This document shows, piece after piece, positions 18,160 to 28,826 of a DNA stretch of 64,000 nt; position 1 is the first letter of the stretch, and each line of letters begins with the position of its first letter. This DNA comes from Candidatus Siliceabacter maunaloa. Its GTDB lineage: Bacteria; Actinomycetota; Thermoleophilia; Solirubrobacterales; Solirubrobacteraceae. The DNA lies in contig JANDLV010000016.1 of NCBI GenBank assembly GCA_024330185.1, positions 1 through 64,000 of the forward strand, given 5' to 3'. Position numbers and translations under genes: made by a program. The notes under the pieces are model-generated. The model ran no database searches. It was given only the letters and a program-made list of their open reading frames with translations, and had not been told where the DNA came from.

Positions 18160-19779
18160 TTACGCCTGAGGCCCGGCGACCCGGGAGCCCCTGGGCTGGG
18201 GCTCCTCCAGGCGCGCGTACAGCGGCGTACCGGCCACGGCGCAGTTGCGATGCTGCTCGCAGGGACGGTGCTCCTCGGTCTCGCCGCCCTGCTCGAGCAC
18301 GTCGTCGCGGATGGTGGCGAAGGCCAGCGCCGCGCCCGCGAGGGCGAGCCCGGCGGCGGTGGCCATCGCGATCTTGAAGCCGTCGGCCAGCGCCGCGGGA
18401 TCGCTGAAGTCCTCCCCCGAGAGACCGGCGACCAGCGGGAGGACGGCCACGGCCAGGAGCTGGGCGACGCGCGAGACCGCGTTGTTGACCCCGGAGGCCA
18501 GGCCGGCGTGGTGCTCGTCGGCGGCGGCCAGCGCCGTGGCGGTCACCGGCGCGACGGTCGCGGCCAGCCCGAGGCCGAAGACGAAGACGGCGGGCAGCAC
18601 CGAGCCGGCGTAGCCGTCCCCGGGGTCGATGCGCAGCATCAGGGCCATGCCCGCGGCCAGCAGCAGCGGCCCGACGGTGAGGGGCAGGCGCGGCCCGCGG
18701 CGCTGGGCCAGCGCCCCGGCGCGGGAGGAGAGGGCGAGCATCAGCCCCGTGATGGGCAGGGAGGCCGCGCCGGCGGCCAGTGGCGAGTAGCCCAGCGACG
18801 TCTGCAGGTAGACGACGAGCAGGAAGAAGACCCCGCCCAGCGCCGCGTAGACGGTGAAGGTCAGCAGGTTGGCCGCCGCGAACTGGCGCGAGGAGAAGAT
18901 CGACAGCGGCAGCATCGGGTGGGCGCTACTGCGCTCCACGGCCAGGAACGCACCCAGCGCCAGCACCCCCGCCACGCCGATAATCGCCAGGGTGGCGCCC
19001 CCGGCGCTTCCCTCCGAGGCGCCCGTGAGGGCGAAGGTCACTCCGCCCAGGCCGATGGCCGCCAGCGCCGAGCCGGGCACGTCCAGCCTGCCGGTGACGG
19101 TCTCGTCACGGCTCTCGGGCACGTGGCGCAGGGCGAAGAGGGCGACGAGCAGGCCCAGCGGCAGGTTGATGAGGAAGATCCAGCGCCAGGACAGCGTCTC
19201 GATCAGGTAGCCGCCCACCAGGGGCCCGCCCGCCGCGGCGATCCCGCTGAGCGCCGACCACGCGCCGATGGCCCGCGCGCGGTCCTCGCGGCGGAAGGCG
19301 GACTCGAGGATGGCCAGGCTGCCCGGCGTCAGCAGCGCGCCGCCGATGCCCTGGAGCACGCGCGCGGCGACCAGCAGCTCCACCGTGGGGGCCAGCGCGC
19401 ACAGCAGCGAGGCGGAGGTGAACCACAGCACGCCGAAGACGAACACGCGCCGCCGACCCAGGCGGTCGGCCAGGGAGCCGCCCAGCAGGATCAGCGCCGC
19501 GAGGGTGAGCAGGTAGCCGTTGACCGTCCACTGCAGGCCGGCCACGCCGGCGTCGAGGTCCTCCCCGATGGCCGGCAGCGCAACGTTGACCACGGTGGCG
19601 TCCAGGAAGCCCAGCGCCGAGCCCAGGACGGTGACGCCCAGCACCCAGCGTCCGCGGGCGGTGCCCCAGGCGACGGCGTCCTGGTTCACCGCCGCGCGCG
19701 GTTCGCGCCCGCCGGAGGCGACGGCCTCTTCGTCTGCGGTCCCGTCCGGTCCCCGCCCGTCCGGTGCGCGCGGGGTCAT
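18160..19779 (-). CDS. MFS drug exporter, 14-helix type (EmrB/QacA-like)
   Basis: 539 residues with ~14 membrane helices. Visible motifs are [19 protein letters not shown] (D1), [17 protein letters not shown] (motif A) and [13 protein letters not shown] (motif C, antiporter signature). Proton-driven export of drugs or cationic compounds is expected. The ATG at 19779 overlaps the nhaA stop (ATGA), so it is co-translated with the sodium/proton antiporter. The pairing suggests a shared stress response, though the ligand is unknown. Confidence 0.9.
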   Translation of the reverse strand: MTPRAPDGRGPDGTADEEAVASGGREPRAAVNQDAVAWGTARGRWVLGVTVLGSALGFLDATVVNVALPAIGEDLDAGVAGLQWTVNGYLLTLAALILLGGSLADRLGRRRVFVFGVLWFTSASLLCALAPTVELLVAARVLQGIGGALLTPGSLAILESAFRREDRARAIGAWSALSGIAAAGGPLVGGYLIETLSWRWIFLINLPLGLLVALFALRHVPESRDETVTGRLDVPGSALAAIGLGGVTFALTGASEGSAGGATLAIIGVAGVLALGAFLAVERSSAHPMLPLSIFSSRQFAAANLLTFTVYAALGGVFFLLVVYLQTSLGYSPLAAGAASLPITGLMLALSSRAGALAQRRGPRLPLTVGPLLLAAGMALMLRIDPGDGYAGSVLPAVFVFGLGLAATVAPVTATALAAADEHHAGLASGVNNAVSRVAQLLAVAVLPLVAGLSGEDFSDPAALADGFKIAMATAAGLALAGAALAFATIRDDVLEQGGETEEHRPCEQHRNCAVAGTPLYARLEEPQPRGSRVAGPQA

Positions 19780-21650
19780 CCCGGCTCCTCCGCCGCTGCG
19801 TCGTCCAGCGCCCGGCCCAGCGTCGCGGCGTCGGTCGGGCCGGTGTGGCGGCGCCCGCCGACGAAGAACGTCGGGGTCCCGCGCACGCCGCTGGCCTGCG
19901 CCCCGAGCGCGTCGTCGCGCACCCGCGCCGCGTGGCGACCGTCGAGCAGGTCGCCCTCGAAGCGGTCGAGATCCAGGCCCAGCGCCCCCGCGTGGGCGAG
20001 CAGGTCGTGGGGCTCCAGCGCGTCCTGGTGGGCGAAGAGCCGGTCGTGCATCTCCCAGAACCGCCCCTGCGCGGCGGCCGCCTCGGCACCCTGCGCGGCC
20101 AGCTCCGCGGCCGGGTGCACGTCGGTGAGGGGCACGTGGCGGAAGACGTAGCGCAGGCGCTCGCCGAAGCGCTCGCGCAGTTCCTCCACCACGCCCGTGA
20201 CCTGCCCGCAGAAAGGGCACTCGAAGTCGGCGTACTCGACGAGGGTCAGCGACGCCCCCACCGGGCCGCGGACATGATCGCGCGCGGGGTCGACCGGCGG
20301 GTCGAGCACCGTGGCGCCGCGGGGGTCGGCCTCCGCACGGCCCCAGCGCCTCCCCGCGCGGAACAGCCCCCAGCCCAGCAGCGCGGCGAGCACCGACGCG
20401 GCGAGCACGCCGACGCGCGCCTCGTCCTGGAGCGCCGGGTCGTCGAGGGCCAGGTCGACGATGAACAGGGAGATGGTGAAGCCGATGCCCGACAGCGCGG
20501 CACCGCCGGCGAGCTGCGCCGGGCCCAGCCCGCGGGCCAGCGTGCCCCACCCCAGGCGCACCGCGCCGCTCGCGGCCAGCGTGATGCCCAGCAGCTTGCC
20601 GGCGACCAGACCGGCCACGATGCCCAGGGTCAGGCTCGAGCCGAGCGCCGCCTCGATGGTCTGCGCGTCGAGCGTCACGCCGGCGTTGGCCAGCGCGAAG
20701 ATCGGGACGATCACGAAGCTCGTCCACGGGTGGTACAGGCGCTGGAGGCGCTCGTTGGCCGACACGGCGCGGTCGACGCCCAGCCGTGCGGCGCGGGCCA
20801 GGGCCGGGCTGGGCGACTGGCGAAAGGCGCGGGTGAGGCGCTCGGCGTCCTCGACCTCCTCGCGCCGCGGCGCGTAGGCCGGAGCAAGCAGGGCGATGAC
20901 CACGCCCGCGATCGTCGGATGCACGCCCGACTGCTCCATGGCGATCCAGATGCCGACGGCCACCACGAAGTACGCCGGCCCGCGCCACACGCGCAGGCGC
21001 CGGAGGACCAGCATGACGGCGACCCCCGCCACGGCCAGCAGCAGGGGGACGACGGCCAGGTCGTCGGTGTAGAAGAGGGCGATGATGGTCAGCGCCCCCA
21101 CGTCGTCGGCCACGGCCAGGGTGAGCAGGAAGACGCGAAGCTGCAGCGGGCACGCTGGCCCGACGAGGGCGAGGACGCCTAGCAGGAACGCGGTGTCGGT
21201 CGAGATGACCACCCCCCAAGCCGTCGCCGCCTCGCCGCTGGGGTTGAAGGCCAGGAAGACCAGGGCGGGCACGGCGAGCCCCGCCACGGCGGCCACCAGC
21301 GGGATCGTCGCGCGCCGGCGGTCGGTCAGCTCGCCCATGGCCAGCTCGCGCTTGACCTCCAGCCCGACGACGAAGAAGAACACCATCAGCCCGTCGTTGA
21401 CCCAGTGCTGGAGGTCGAGCACCAGCTCGGCGTCGCCCAGGCGCAGCGCGAGGTCGGTGCCCCAGAACGACGCGTAGCCCTCGGGCGACAGGTTGGCCCA
21501 GCCCAGCGCCACCACCGTGGCGGCCAGCAGCAGCCCCGCGCTGCCGGCCTCGGTGCGCATGAACCGCCGCACGGGTTCGCCGAGCTGGCCCAGCTCCTGC
21601 CGGCGCGAGGCGACGGTCTGCTCGGCGGGGGCGGGCTCGGCGACGCTCAT
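19776..21650 (-). CDS. nhaA: NhaA sodium/proton antiporter fused to a DsbA-like domain
   Basis: 624 residues. About 400 N-terminal residues are NhaA with its ~12 helices, including the discontinuous-helix region around [19 protein letters not shown] that carries the two transport aspartates. Residues ~445-624 are a thioredoxin/DsbA-like domain with a CPFC active site ([11 protein letters not shown]) and the cis-proline region [12 protein letters not shown]. NhaA exchanges sodium for protons. The extra domain could set redox state of the transporter or a periplasmic-side partner. Such fusions are known in actinobacteria but their purpose is not established. ATG 21650 has GGGGGA upstream. Confidence 0.92.
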   Translation of the reverse strand: MSVAEPAPAEQTVASRRQELGQLGEPVRRFMRTEAGSAGLLLAATVVALGWANLSPEGYASFWGTDLALRLGDAELVLDLQHWVNDGLMVFFFVVGLEVKRELAMGELTDRRRATIPLVAAVAGLAVPALVFLAFNPSGEAATAWGVVISTDTAFLLGVLALVGPACPLQLRVFLLTLAVADDVGALTIIALFYTDDLAVVPLLLAVAGVAVMLVLRRLRVWRGPAYFVVAVGIWIAMEQSGVHPTIAGVVIALLAPAYAPRREEVEDAERLTRAFRQSPSPALARAARLGVDRAVSANERLQRLYHPWTSFVIVPIFALANAGVTLDAQTIEAALGSSLTLGIVAGLVAGKLLGITLAASGAVRLGWGTLARGLGPAQLAGGAALSGIGFTISLFIVDLALDDPALQDEARVGVLAASVLAALLGWGLFRAGRRWGRAEADPRGATVLDPPVDPARDHVRGPVGASLTLVEYADFECPFCGQVTGVVEELRERFGERLRYVFRHVPLTDVHPAAELAAQGAEAAAAQGRFWEMHDRLFAHQDALEPHDLLAHAGALGLDLDRFEGDLLDGRHAARVRDDALGAQASGVRGTPTFFVGGRRHTGPTDAATLGRALDDAAAEEPG

Positions 21651-21736
21651 GGTCCCCCGGGATCATCGCTGCTGGCGCGAGCCCGCTCCATGGCCGTCCC
21701 ACGATGACGCACACGGCGGGCTGAGCCCTACCGCAG

Positions 21737-22942
21737 TCATCCCCGGTCGGACGCGGCAGCGCCCAGCGTGGCGGCCGCTGCGCGCAGGTCGGCCTCCTCG
21801 TGGGCGGCCGTGGCCACCAGGCGCAGGCGCGAGGTTCCCGCAGGGACGGTGGGCGGGCGGATGGCCTGGGCGAACACGCCGCCGGCCAGGGCCGCCTCGC
21901 ACAGGGCCATCGCCGCGCGCGGGTCGCCGACCACGAGGGGGACGATGGGCATGGTCGAGGGCGTTGCCGGGATCTGGAATCCCTGGGTGGCCAGCGCGTC
22001 GCGCAGCGTGCGCGCGTTGGCGTGCAGGCGCTCCAGCAGCGCGGGCTCCTCGCGCACGAGCCGCAGCGCCTCCAGTGCCGCGCCGGCCGCGGGCGGAGGC
22101 AGGGCGGTGGAGAAGATCGCGGTGCGCGCGCGGTTGAGCAGGTAGGCGGCCATCTGGCGGGTGCAGGCGGCGAAGGCGCCGTAGCTGCCCAGCGCCTTGC
22201 CCAGCGTGCCGATCGTCACGTCGACCTCGCGCTCGAGGCCCAGCTCGGCCACCAGTCCCCGACCGCCGGGCCCGACGACGCCCGTGGCGTGAGCCTCGTC
22301 GACGATCACGCGCGCACGGTGGCGGCGCGCGAGCTCGACGATGCCCTCCAGCGGGGCGAGGTCGCCGTCCATCGAGAAGACCGCGTCGGTGACCACGAGG
22401 GCACGCCGCCCTCGCGTCCGGCGCAGGGCGCCCGCCAGCGCGTCGAGGTCGCCGTGGCCGTAGACCACCGTCTCGGCGCGCGCGAGGCGGCAGCCGTCCA
22501 CGATCGAGGCGTGGTTGCGCGCGTCGGAGACCACCACGTCGTCACGACCGGCCAGGGCGGCGATCACCCCCAGGTTGGCCAGGTAGCCCGAGCCGAACAG
22601 CACGCTGGCCTCGGTGCCCTTGAAGGCGGCCAGCTCGGCCTCCAGGCGCTCGTGCAGCGCGAGGTTGCCCGACACCAGGCGCGAGGCACCCGCGCCCGCG
22701 CCCCAGCGCTGGGCCGCCTCGGCCGCCGCCGAGCGCACCGACGGGTGCCCGGCCAGGCCGAGGTAGTCGTTGGAGCACAGCAGCAGGACCTCGCGGCCGT
22801 CGAGGCGCACGTGCGCGCCCGGTGCGCTGTCGATCGTGCGCAGCTCACGCAGCAGGCCGGCGCGCCGCAACTCCTCCAGCGCCGCCCCGACCCCCGTCCC
22901 CTCCCCTTCCGATGCCGCCGTGGCGGGTGGGGCCGGTATCAC
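21737..22942 (-). CDS. bioF: 8-amino-7-oxononanoate synthase
   Basis: 401 residues, PLP enzyme that condenses pimeloyl thioester and alanine in biotin synthesis. Seen are LLLCSNDYLGLAGHP, the cofactor-contact HASIVDGCRLA, VDEAHATGVVGPGGRG and the Schiff-base lysine in TLGKALGSYGAF. The GTG start overlaps the bsaP stop by 4 bases. It is the last gene of bioA-bioD-bioB-bsaP-bioF. No gene for pimeloyl synthesis (bioC/H/I/W) is in the window. Confidence 0.95.
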   Translation of the reverse strand: MIPAPPATAASEGEGTGVGAALEELRRAGLLRELRTIDSAPGAHVRLDGREVLLLCSNDYLGLAGHPSVRSAAAEAAQRWGAGAGASRLVSGNLALHERLEAELAAFKGTEASVLFGSGYLANLGVIAALAGRDDVVVSDARNHASIVDGCRLARAETVVYGHGDLDALAGALRRTRGRRALVVTDAVFSMDGDLAPLEGIVELARRHRARVIVDEAHATGVVGPGGRGLVAELGLEREVDVTIGTLGKALGSYGAFAACTRQMAAYLLNRARTAIFSTALPPPAAGAALEALRLVREEPALLERLHANARTLRDALATQGFQIPATPSTMPIVPLVVGDPRAAMALCEAALAGGVFAQAIRPPTVPAGTSRLRLVATAAHEEADLRAAAATLGAAASDRG

Positions 22943-23142
22943 CGCGCGGCGACTCCTGCCTCACCGCAGCGCACGCACCGCGCGGTCCAGCCGGCGGGCA
23001 GCACCTGCACCACCAGCTTGCGCCCGCACGCCGCGCAGTACCGCGGCGGGTCGGTCGCGGCGCGCCGCGCCCGGCACCGCGCGTGGTCCGCCCCGGCCAG
23101 GGGCGTGCCGCAGCCGTCGCAGTGCGCGGCCGTCGTGCTCAC
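22939..23142 (-). CDS. bsaP: Biotin synthase auxiliary protein (BsaP-like)
   Basis: 67 residues with eight cysteines in pairs (CDGCG, CRAR, CAACG, CVRCG) and the segment [17 protein letters not shown]. This matches the small protein next to bioB in mycobacteria, which has been reported to support biotin synthase activity through an iron-sulfur cluster. It overlaps bioB and bioF by 4 bases on each side, so stoichiometric co-translation is likely. It is easily missed because of size; a simple zinc ribbon is the alternative. Confidence 0.82.
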   Translation of the reverse strand: MSTTAAHCDGCGTPLAGADHARCRARRAATDPPRYCAACGRKLVVQVLPAGWTARCVRCGEAGVAAR

Positions 23143-24146
23143 AGGGTCTCGGAGAGGGCCTTGACCGGCATGGACAGCTCGTCGAGCAGGTCGAGGTCCT
23201 CCTGGGGGTCGCGACCCAGCGTGGTGAGGTAGTTGCCCACGATGATCGCGTTGATGCCGCCCAGCACGCCGTCGCGCGCGCCCAGGTCGCCGAAGGTCAG
23301 CTCGCGGCCCCCGGCGAAGCGCAGCACGGTACGCGGCATGGCCAGGCGGAAGGCGGCGATGGCGCGCAGCGCGTCCGGCGCCTCCACCACCGGGAGGTCG
23401 GCCAGCGGGGTTCCCGGCCGCGGGTCGAGGAAGTTCATCGGCACCTCGTCGGGAGCGAGCGCCGCGAGCTGTGCGGCCAGCTCCGCGCGCTGGGCCAGCG
23501 TCTCGCCCATGCCGACGATCGCCCCGCAGCAGACTTCCATCCCGTGCTCACGCACGAGCTGCAGCGTGGCCCACCGGTCCTCCCAGCTGTGGGTGGTGAC
23601 CACCTTTGCGAAGTGGGAGCGCGCGGTCTCGAGGTTGTGGTTGTAGCGGTGCACGCCCATGTCCTCGAGCTCCTGGGCCTGCTGGGCGGTCAGGATCCCC
23701 AGCGAACAGGCGATGTTGATGTCCACCGCCGCGCGGATCGCCTCGATGCCCTCGCTCACCTGGGCCATCAGCCGCTCGTCGGGGCCCCGCACGGCCGCGA
23801 CGATGCAGAACTCCGTCGCGCCTGTCTGGGCGGTCTGGCGCGCTGCCTCCACCAGCGAGCCGATGTCCAGGCGCACCGCGCGCACCGGGGTCTCGAAGCG
23901 CCCAGACTGCGAGCAGAAGTGACAGTCCTCTGGGCAGCCGCCGGTCTTCACGCTCACGATGCCCTCGACCTCAACCTCCGGGCCGCACCAGCGCAGGCGC
24001 ACCTCGTGGGCCAGCGCGAGTGCGTCCTGCAGCGCCTCCTCGGGAAGCCGCAGCACCGCCAGAACCTGCTCCTCGCGCAGCCCCTCCCCCCCTTCGAGGA
24101 CCTGCCGGCGGGCGACGTCGAGCACGTCGGACTGGATCACGGTCAT
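23139..24146 (-). CDS. bioB: Biotin synthase
   Basis: 335 residues, radical-SAM enzyme that inserts sulfur into dethiobiotin. The SAM-cluster motif is [12 protein letters not shown]; other cluster and substrate residues lie in YNHNLETA and [10 protein letters not shown]. The ATG at 24146 is chosen over longer frames because GGAGG lies 8-12 bases upstream and the preceding frame is antisense-like. ATGA overlaps join it to bioD and bsaP. Cytosolic. No class-specific oddity beyond its dependence on the neighbouring BsaP-like protein, which is inference. Confidence 0.96.
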   Translation of the reverse strand: MTVIQSDVLDVARRQVLEGGEGLREEQVLAVLRLPEEALQDALALAHEVRLRWCGPEVEVEGIVSVKTGGCPEDCHFCSQSGRFETPVRAVRLDIGSLVEAARQTAQTGATEFCIVAAVRGPDERLMAQVSEGIEAIRAAVDINIACSLGILTAQQAQELEDMGVHRYNHNLETARSHFAKVVTTHSWEDRWATLQLVREHGMEVCCGAIVGMGETLAQRAELAAQLAALAPDEVPMNFLDPRPGTPLADLPVVEAPDALRAIAAFRLAMPRTVLRFAGGRELTFGDLGARDGVLGGINAIIVGNYLTTLGRDPQEDLDLLDELSMPVKALSETL

Positions 24147-24874
24147 GCGGGAACCTCCACTGGGTCGGACAGGATGATGCCTCGGGCGGCGGCCAGGAAC
24201 GCGTCGGGAGCCAGGCGACCGGCGCCCTCGGGCAGACGGCCCACGAGGGGCACGCCGGCGTAGGCGGGCAGGTCGTCGAGGTTGCACCGCGCGGCCAGGT
24301 CGGGCTGCGCCGGCCACGCACCGACGACGACGCCGGCGCAGGCCACCCCACGGGCGCGCAGCGCCTCGCAGGTCAGCGCGGTGTGGTTGAGCGTGCCCAG
24401 CCCTGCGCGGGCGACCACGAGGACGGGAGCGCCCAGCAGCGCGGCGACGTCGGCGATCGTCCCGCCGGCGTCGTCGAGGTGGACGAGCAGCCCGCCGGCG
24501 CCTTCGACGAGCACGAGGTCGCGGCCGGCGGCCAGGCGCTCGACGTCAGCGGCGACCTCGGCGACCGAGGGGAGGCCGTGGGCCTCCGCAGCGCTCCGCC
24601 CGCCGGCGGGGACCTTGCGCCCGTCCCCGGTGCGCCGCGCGGCGCTGGCGGGCGCGAGCGGCTCGCGTAGCCGTGCCAGCTCGTGCACGTCCGCCACCCC
24701 GGCCAGCCGGCGGACCTCGTCGACGTCCCCGGGCTCCCCGGGCGCGACGCCGGTCTGCACCGGCTTGACCACCGCCACCCGCCGTCCTTCCGCGCACGCG
24801 AGCGCCGCGAGCGCCGCGGTGACCACGGTCTTGCCCACGCCGGTGTCGGTGCCGGCCACGACCAGCACGCTCAC
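24143..24874 (-). CDS. bioD: Dethiobiotin synthetase
   Basis: 243 residues. ATP-dependent ring closure of diaminopelargonate with CO2. The P-loop is [13 protein letters not shown], the Lys of VVKPVQTGV and the [11 protein letters not shown] motif are all in place. The GTG start at 24874 overlaps the bioA stop (GTGA) and has AGGAGG 6-7 bases upstream within bioA. It is co-translated with bioA and bioB. Confidence 0.95.
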   Translation of the reverse strand: MSVLVVAGTDTGVGKTVVTAALAALACAEGRRVAVVKPVQTGVAPGEPGDVDEVRRLAGVADVHELARLREPLAPASAARRTGDGRKVPAGGRSAAEAHGLPSVAEVAADVERLAAGRDLVLVEGAGGLLVHLDDAGGTIADVAALLGAPVLVVARAGLGTLNHTALTCEALRARGVACAGVVVGAWPAQPDLAARCNLDDLPAYAGVPLVGRLPEGAGRLAPDAFLAAARGIILSDPVEVPA

Positions 24875-26163
24875 GCGCCGCCTCCTGCCGCCGCCGCGCC
24901 CACCACTGCCCGGGTGATCCGCGCGAGGTCGTCGTCGCCGGTCACGTAGGGGGGCATCGTGTACACCAGGTCGCGGAAGGGCCGCAGCCACACGCCCTCG
25001 GCCACCGCGGCGGCGGTGGCCGCGGCCACGTCCACCCCACCGGCGAGCTGCACCACGCCGATCGCCCCCAGCACCCGCACGTCGGTCACCCCGGGCAGGG
25101 CGAGCGCGGGCTCGAGCCCGGCGCGCAGGCCGCGCTCGATCCGCGCGACGTCCTCACGCCAGCCACCCTCGGCGAGCAGGCCGGTCGAGGCCAGCGCCAC
25201 CGCGCAGGCCAGCGGGTTGGCCATGTACGTCGGCCCGTGCATCAGCGCGCCGCCCTCCAGGGCATCGGCCACCGCCGCGGTGCACAGCGTCGCGGCGAGC
25301 GTCAGGTACCCCCCGGTCAGCGCCTTGCCCAGGCACATGACGTCGGGCACGACGCCGGCGTGCTCGCACGCGAACAGCGCCCCGGTGCGCCCGAAGCCGG
25401 TCGCGATCTCGTCGGCCACGAGGAACAGGCCGTGCTCGTCGCACAGCGCGCGCAGCAGGCCCAGGACCCGGGGGTCGTAGAACCACATCCCGCCGGCGCC
25501 CTGCACCACCGGCTCCACTATCACCGCGGCCAGCTCGTCGGCGTGGCGGGCCACCAGCGCGCGCAGGTGCTCGGCGTAGGCGTCGTCCAGCACGGCCGGC
25601 GGCCGGTCGGCGAACACGTGCTCGGCCAGCGCGCCGGTGAACAGGCGGTGCATGCCGCCCACCGTGTCGCACACCGCCATCGCCCCGAACGTGTCGCCGT
25701 GGTAGCCACCGCGGACGGTCAGCAGCCGGGTGCGGCCGGGCCGGGCCTGCAGGCACAACTTGATCGCCACCTCGACCGCGACCGAGCCCGAGTCGGCGAA
25801 GAACACGTGCTCCAGCCCCTCGGGGACCATCTCGACGAGGCGCCGGGCCAGGCGGACCGCCGGCTCGTGGGTGAGCCCCCCGAACATGACGTGCGCCATG
25901 CGGTCGAGCTGGGCGTGCGCGGCGGCATCGAGGACCGGGTGGCGGTAGCCGTGCACCGCGCACCACCACGACGCCATGCCGTCGACCAGCTCGCGGCCAT
26001 CGGCCAGGCGCAGCCGCACCCCCTCGGCGGAGGCGACGGGCAGCGGCGCCTGCGTTCCCGGCATCGGGCCGTAGGGGTGCCAGACATGACGGCGGTCCAG
26101 CTCCGACAGCCCGCCGGCCCACGGGCTGGCCTCGCCGGCCGCGGGGTGCAGGACCTCGCGCAT
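24871..26163 (-). CDS. bioA: Adenosylmethionine-8-amino-7-oxononanoate aminotransferase
   Basis: 430 residues, class III PLP aminotransferase that makes diaminopelargonate with SAM as amino donor. Motifs: [10 protein letters not shown] near the start, [39 protein letters not shown] and the lysine in [10 protein letters not shown]. First gene of the biotin operon, so the promoter should lie in 26164-26293. No BirA- or BioR-type operator was recognised there. Confidence 0.95.
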   Translation of the reverse strand: MREVLHPAAGEASPWAGGLSELDRRHVWHPYGPMPGTQAPLPVASAEGVRLRLADGRELVDGMASWWCAVHGYRHPVLDAAAHAQLDRMAHVMFGGLTHEPAVRLARRLVEMVPEGLEHVFFADSGSVAVEVAIKLCLQARPGRTRLLTVRGGYHGDTFGAMAVCDTVGGMHRLFTGALAEHVFADRPPAVLDDAYAEHLRALVARHADELAAVIVEPVVQGAGGMWFYDPRVLGLLRALCDEHGLFLVADEIATGFGRTGALFACEHAGVVPDVMCLGKALTGGYLTLAATLCTAAVADALEGGALMHGPTYMANPLACAVALASTGLLAEGGWREDVARIERGLRAGLEPALALPGVTDVRVLGAIGVVQLAGGVDVAAATAAAVAEGVWLRPFRDLVYTMPPYVTGDDDLARITRAVVGAAAAGGGA

Positions 26164-26293
26164 CGGCGAGCCACCCTATCGCTCGACGTGGCGCGCCGGC
26201 CCGGCGGGGAGCGCAGGCGCACTCGGCGGCGGTCTCATCAGGGCCGCGCCGCTCCTTCCGGGCCCGCAACGGCTGGACGGCGGAGCCGCCCGA

Positions 26294-27700
26294 TCAGCGT
26301 GCGGCGGGCTCGGTCGAGGCGCCCGCGCCGACGCGGGCCATCTCCTCGCGGTCGACGAGCTTGACGCGCGGGCGCCCCCTGCTCTCGCCGGCGGCGGTCT
26401 CGTGGGCATCGATGGCCTCCCAGTCCCTCCACGTATACAGCGCGGGGACACGATCGCGCAGCCATGACTCGATGGCGTCGGGGTCGGCCTGCGAGGGCAC
26501 GTTGAGGCGCCCGGCCTCGCGGTCCTCCAGAAGCTTGGCGGTGGTGTCGGCGGAGTCCTTCTTGTTGGTGCCGATGACGCCGCTGGGGCCACGTTTGATC
26601 CAGCCGGTCGTGTACTCGCCGGGCAGCCGCTCGCCCTCGTCGTCCAGCACCCGCCCGCCGTCGTTGCGCACCAGTCCGCGCTCGGCGTCGAAGGGCACGG
26701 TGCACACCGGCTTGCCGCGGTAGCCGATCGAGCGCAGGACCAGGCCGCACTCGATCTCCTCCTCCTCTCCGGTGGGCACGGCGGCCAGGCGGCCGTCCTC
26801 GCGGCGCTCGAGGCGGTTGATGGCGATCCGCAGGCCGCGCACCCGGCCATCCTCGTCGCCCAGGACCTCCAGCGGGGAGCGCAGGAAGCGCAGGATGACG
26901 CGGTGGCTGTGGCCTTTGGGCTCGCGCCCTGCGTAGTCGCGCAGCATCTCCACGTTCTTGCGGCTGGTCGTGTGCGCGTCCTCGGAGGCCAGCCAGGCCT
27001 CGCTGTCGGGGTCGAGCTCCAGGTCGGCCGGATCGACGATGACGTCGGCGCGCGTGAGCTCGCCCAGCTCGCGCAGCTCCGGGTTGGTGAAGGCAGCCTG
27101 CGCGGGACCGCGACGGCCCAGCAGCACGACCTCCTCGACGGTGGCTTCGCCGAAGGCGCCGATGGCGTGGTCGGCGGTGTCGGTGCCGCCTACCTCGTCG
27201 GGCGTCAGGACGAGCATCCTGGCGACGTCGATGGCCACGTTGCCGTTGCCCACGACGACCGCCCGTCCGCCCGAGAGATCGAACTCGTGGCCGGCGAAGT
27301 CGGGGTGGGCGTTGTACCAGCCGACGAACTCCGTGGCCGCGTAGGAGCCCTCGAGGTCCTCTCCCGGGATGCCCAGGCGATTGTCGGTCGCCGAACCGAA
27401 GGCATAGACCACGCCGTGGTAGCGCTCCAGCAGCTCGATGCGCGTGACGTGCTCGCCCAGCGCCACGCCACCGAAGAAGCGAAACCCCTCCTTGGCCGCC
27501 GTCTTGGCGTACGCGCGGGTGACCGACTTGATCTTGGGATGGTCGGGCGCCACGCCGGCGCGGACCAGGCCGTAGGGCGTGGGCAGCGCGTCGTAGAGGT
27601 CGACCTCGAGCCCCTGCTTGAGGAGCTGGTCCGCCGCGTAGAACCCGGCCGGGCCGGCCCCGACGATGGCGATGCGCTGGGTGTGCCGGTCGTCGCTCAC
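26294..27700 (-). CDS. fprA: NADPH-ferredoxin reductase (FprA-type)
   Basis: 468 residues, adrenodoxin-reductase-like flavoprotein. FAD-binding IAIVGAGPAGFYAADQL at the N-terminus, LPTPYGLVRAGVAPDHP, the NADP-binding VVVGNGNVAIDVARML, and the C-terminal TTGWIKRGPSGVIGTNK are all typical of mycobacterial FprA. It passes electrons from NADPH to ferredoxins. Being next to the biotin operon it could feed electrons to the BioB clusters, but this is inference; the gap of ~130 bases suggests a separate promoter. Confidence 0.93.
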   Translation of the reverse strand: MSDDRHTQRIAIVGAGPAGFYAADQLLKQGLEVDLYDALPTPYGLVRAGVAPDHPKIKSVTRAYAKTAAKEGFRFFGGVALGEHVTRIELLERYHGVVYAFGSATDNRLGIPGEDLEGSYAATEFVGWYNAHPDFAGHEFDLSGGRAVVVGNGNVAIDVARMLVLTPDEVGGTDTADHAIGAFGEATVEEVVLLGRRGPAQAAFTNPELRELGELTRADVIVDPADLELDPDSEAWLASEDAHTTSRKNVEMLRDYAGREPKGHSHRVILRFLRSPLEVLGDEDGRVRGLRIAINRLERREDGRLAAVPTGEEEEIECGLVLRSIGYRGKPVCTVPFDAERGLVRNDGGRVLDDEGERLPGEYTTGWIKRGPSGVIGTNKKDSADTTAKLLEDREAGRLNVPSQADPDAIESWLRDRVPALYTWRDWEAIDAHETAAGESRGRPRVKLVDREEMARVGAGASTEPAAR

Positions 27701-27738
27701 GAACGGGCGAGTTTACGAGGAGGCGCCGGGTCCCCCGC

Positions 27739-27780
27739 AGAACGGCTTTCGCCTTTCGGACTACGGCTTTCGCCTTCGGT
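27739..27780. repeat. Dispersed intergenic repeat, two short copies
   Basis: acggctttcgcctt occurs at 27742-27755 and again at 27763-27776. The longer word agaacggctttcgcct (27739-27754) is found inverted at 323-338. It lies in the 107-base gap between the oxidoreductase stop and the fprA start and contains no gene. It probably belongs to the same small repeat family as 289-307 and 3120-3138. Confidence 0.6.
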
Positions 27781-27807
27781 CCTCTCAAGTTCGGACCTTC
27801 GGCGACG

Positions 27808-28737
27808 TTAGAGCTCCAGCACGAGCTTTCCGCGCACGTGTCCCTCCTCGAGCCGCTCGTGCGCCGCGGCGACCTGGTCGAGCGGGTACGCCTCGGCGAC
27901 CTCGACACGCAGGTCGCCGGCATCGACCAACGCCGTGAGCGCGTCGAGCCCCTCGCCGCCGGGGCGCACGAAGACGTAGCTTCCCTGGAGGTCGTCGCGG
28001 TCGCCGGCGGGCTGGGGGTCGGCGAGGGACACGACGCGCCCGCCGCTGCGCACCGCGCCCCGCGCGTCGGCCAGCGCGTCGCCGCCGAAGAGGTCGAAGA
28101 GGACGTCGACCTGGGGGTCGACCTTGCCGGCGACCGGGCCCGCGGTGTAGTCGACGACCTCCGTGGCGCCCAGGGAGCGCACGAAGTCGTGGTTGGCCGG
28201 CGAGGCCGATCCGACGACCTCGGCGCCCCGCGCCACCGCGATCTGCACGGCGAGGTGCCCCACGCCGCCGGCCGCGGCCTGCACGAGCACACGCTCGCCA
28301 CGCTGCACCCCGGCCGCCTCCACGAGCGCCTGCCAGGCGGTCAGACCGGCCAGCGGGACGCCGGCGGCCTGGGTGAACGACAGCCCGGCGGGCTTGCGGG
28401 CCACCATGGCCGCGGGCAGCGACACCAGCTCCGCGTAGGTGCCCTCGGCCACCTCGGTCTTGCGCCCGTAGGCGTAGACCTCGTCGCCGACGGCCAGGTC
28501 GACCACCGCCGGTCCGACCTGCTCGACCACGCCGGCCACGTCCCAGCCCAGGACGACGGGGAAACGATGGTTGAAGGCCGCGTCCAGGTTGCCCTCGCGC
28601 AGCTTGAAGTCGACGGGGTTGATCCCGGCCGCGCGCACCCGCACCAGCACGTAGTCGGGGCCGACCTTGGGGTCGGGCAGGTCCATGGGCCGCAGCTCGT
28701 CGCGGCCACCGAAGCGCTCGATGGCTATTGCTCGCAT
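27808..28737 (-). CDS. NADPH:quinone reductase-like zinc-independent oxidoreductase
   Basis: 309 residues of the medium-chain dehydrogenase family. The GroES-like half has GINPVDFKLREG and GWDVAGVVEQVG; the nucleotide-binding half has VLVQAAAGGVGHLAVQIA. The cysteines that bind catalytic zinc in alcohol dehydrogenases are absent, as in quinone reductases. Start at ATG 28737; a longer frame upstream overlaps the promoter region of the divergent gene. Substrate not predictable. Confidence 0.85.
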   Translation of the reverse strand: MRAIAIERFGGRDELRPMDLPDPKVGPDYVLVRVRAAGINPVDFKLREGNLDAAFNHRFPVVLGWDVAGVVEQVGPAVVDLAVGDEVYAYGRKTEVAEGTYAELVSLPAAMVARKPAGLSFTQAAGVPLAGLTAWQALVEAAGVQRGERVLVQAAAGGVGHLAVQIAVARGAEVVGSASPANHDFVRSLGATEVVDYTAGPVAGKVDPQVDVLFDLFGGDALADARGAVRSGGRVVSLADPQPAGDRDDLQGSYVFVRPGGEGLDALTALVDAGDLRVEVAEAYPLDQVAAAHERLEEGHVRGKLVLEL

Positions 28738-28826
28738 TCGCGCGTTGGTACCCAAAAAAACCCCAACGCCGTCCCCATACGCGGTACTCTTGGCTGCAAA
28801 CCGTTGTCTTGCCAAGGAGGGCACGC

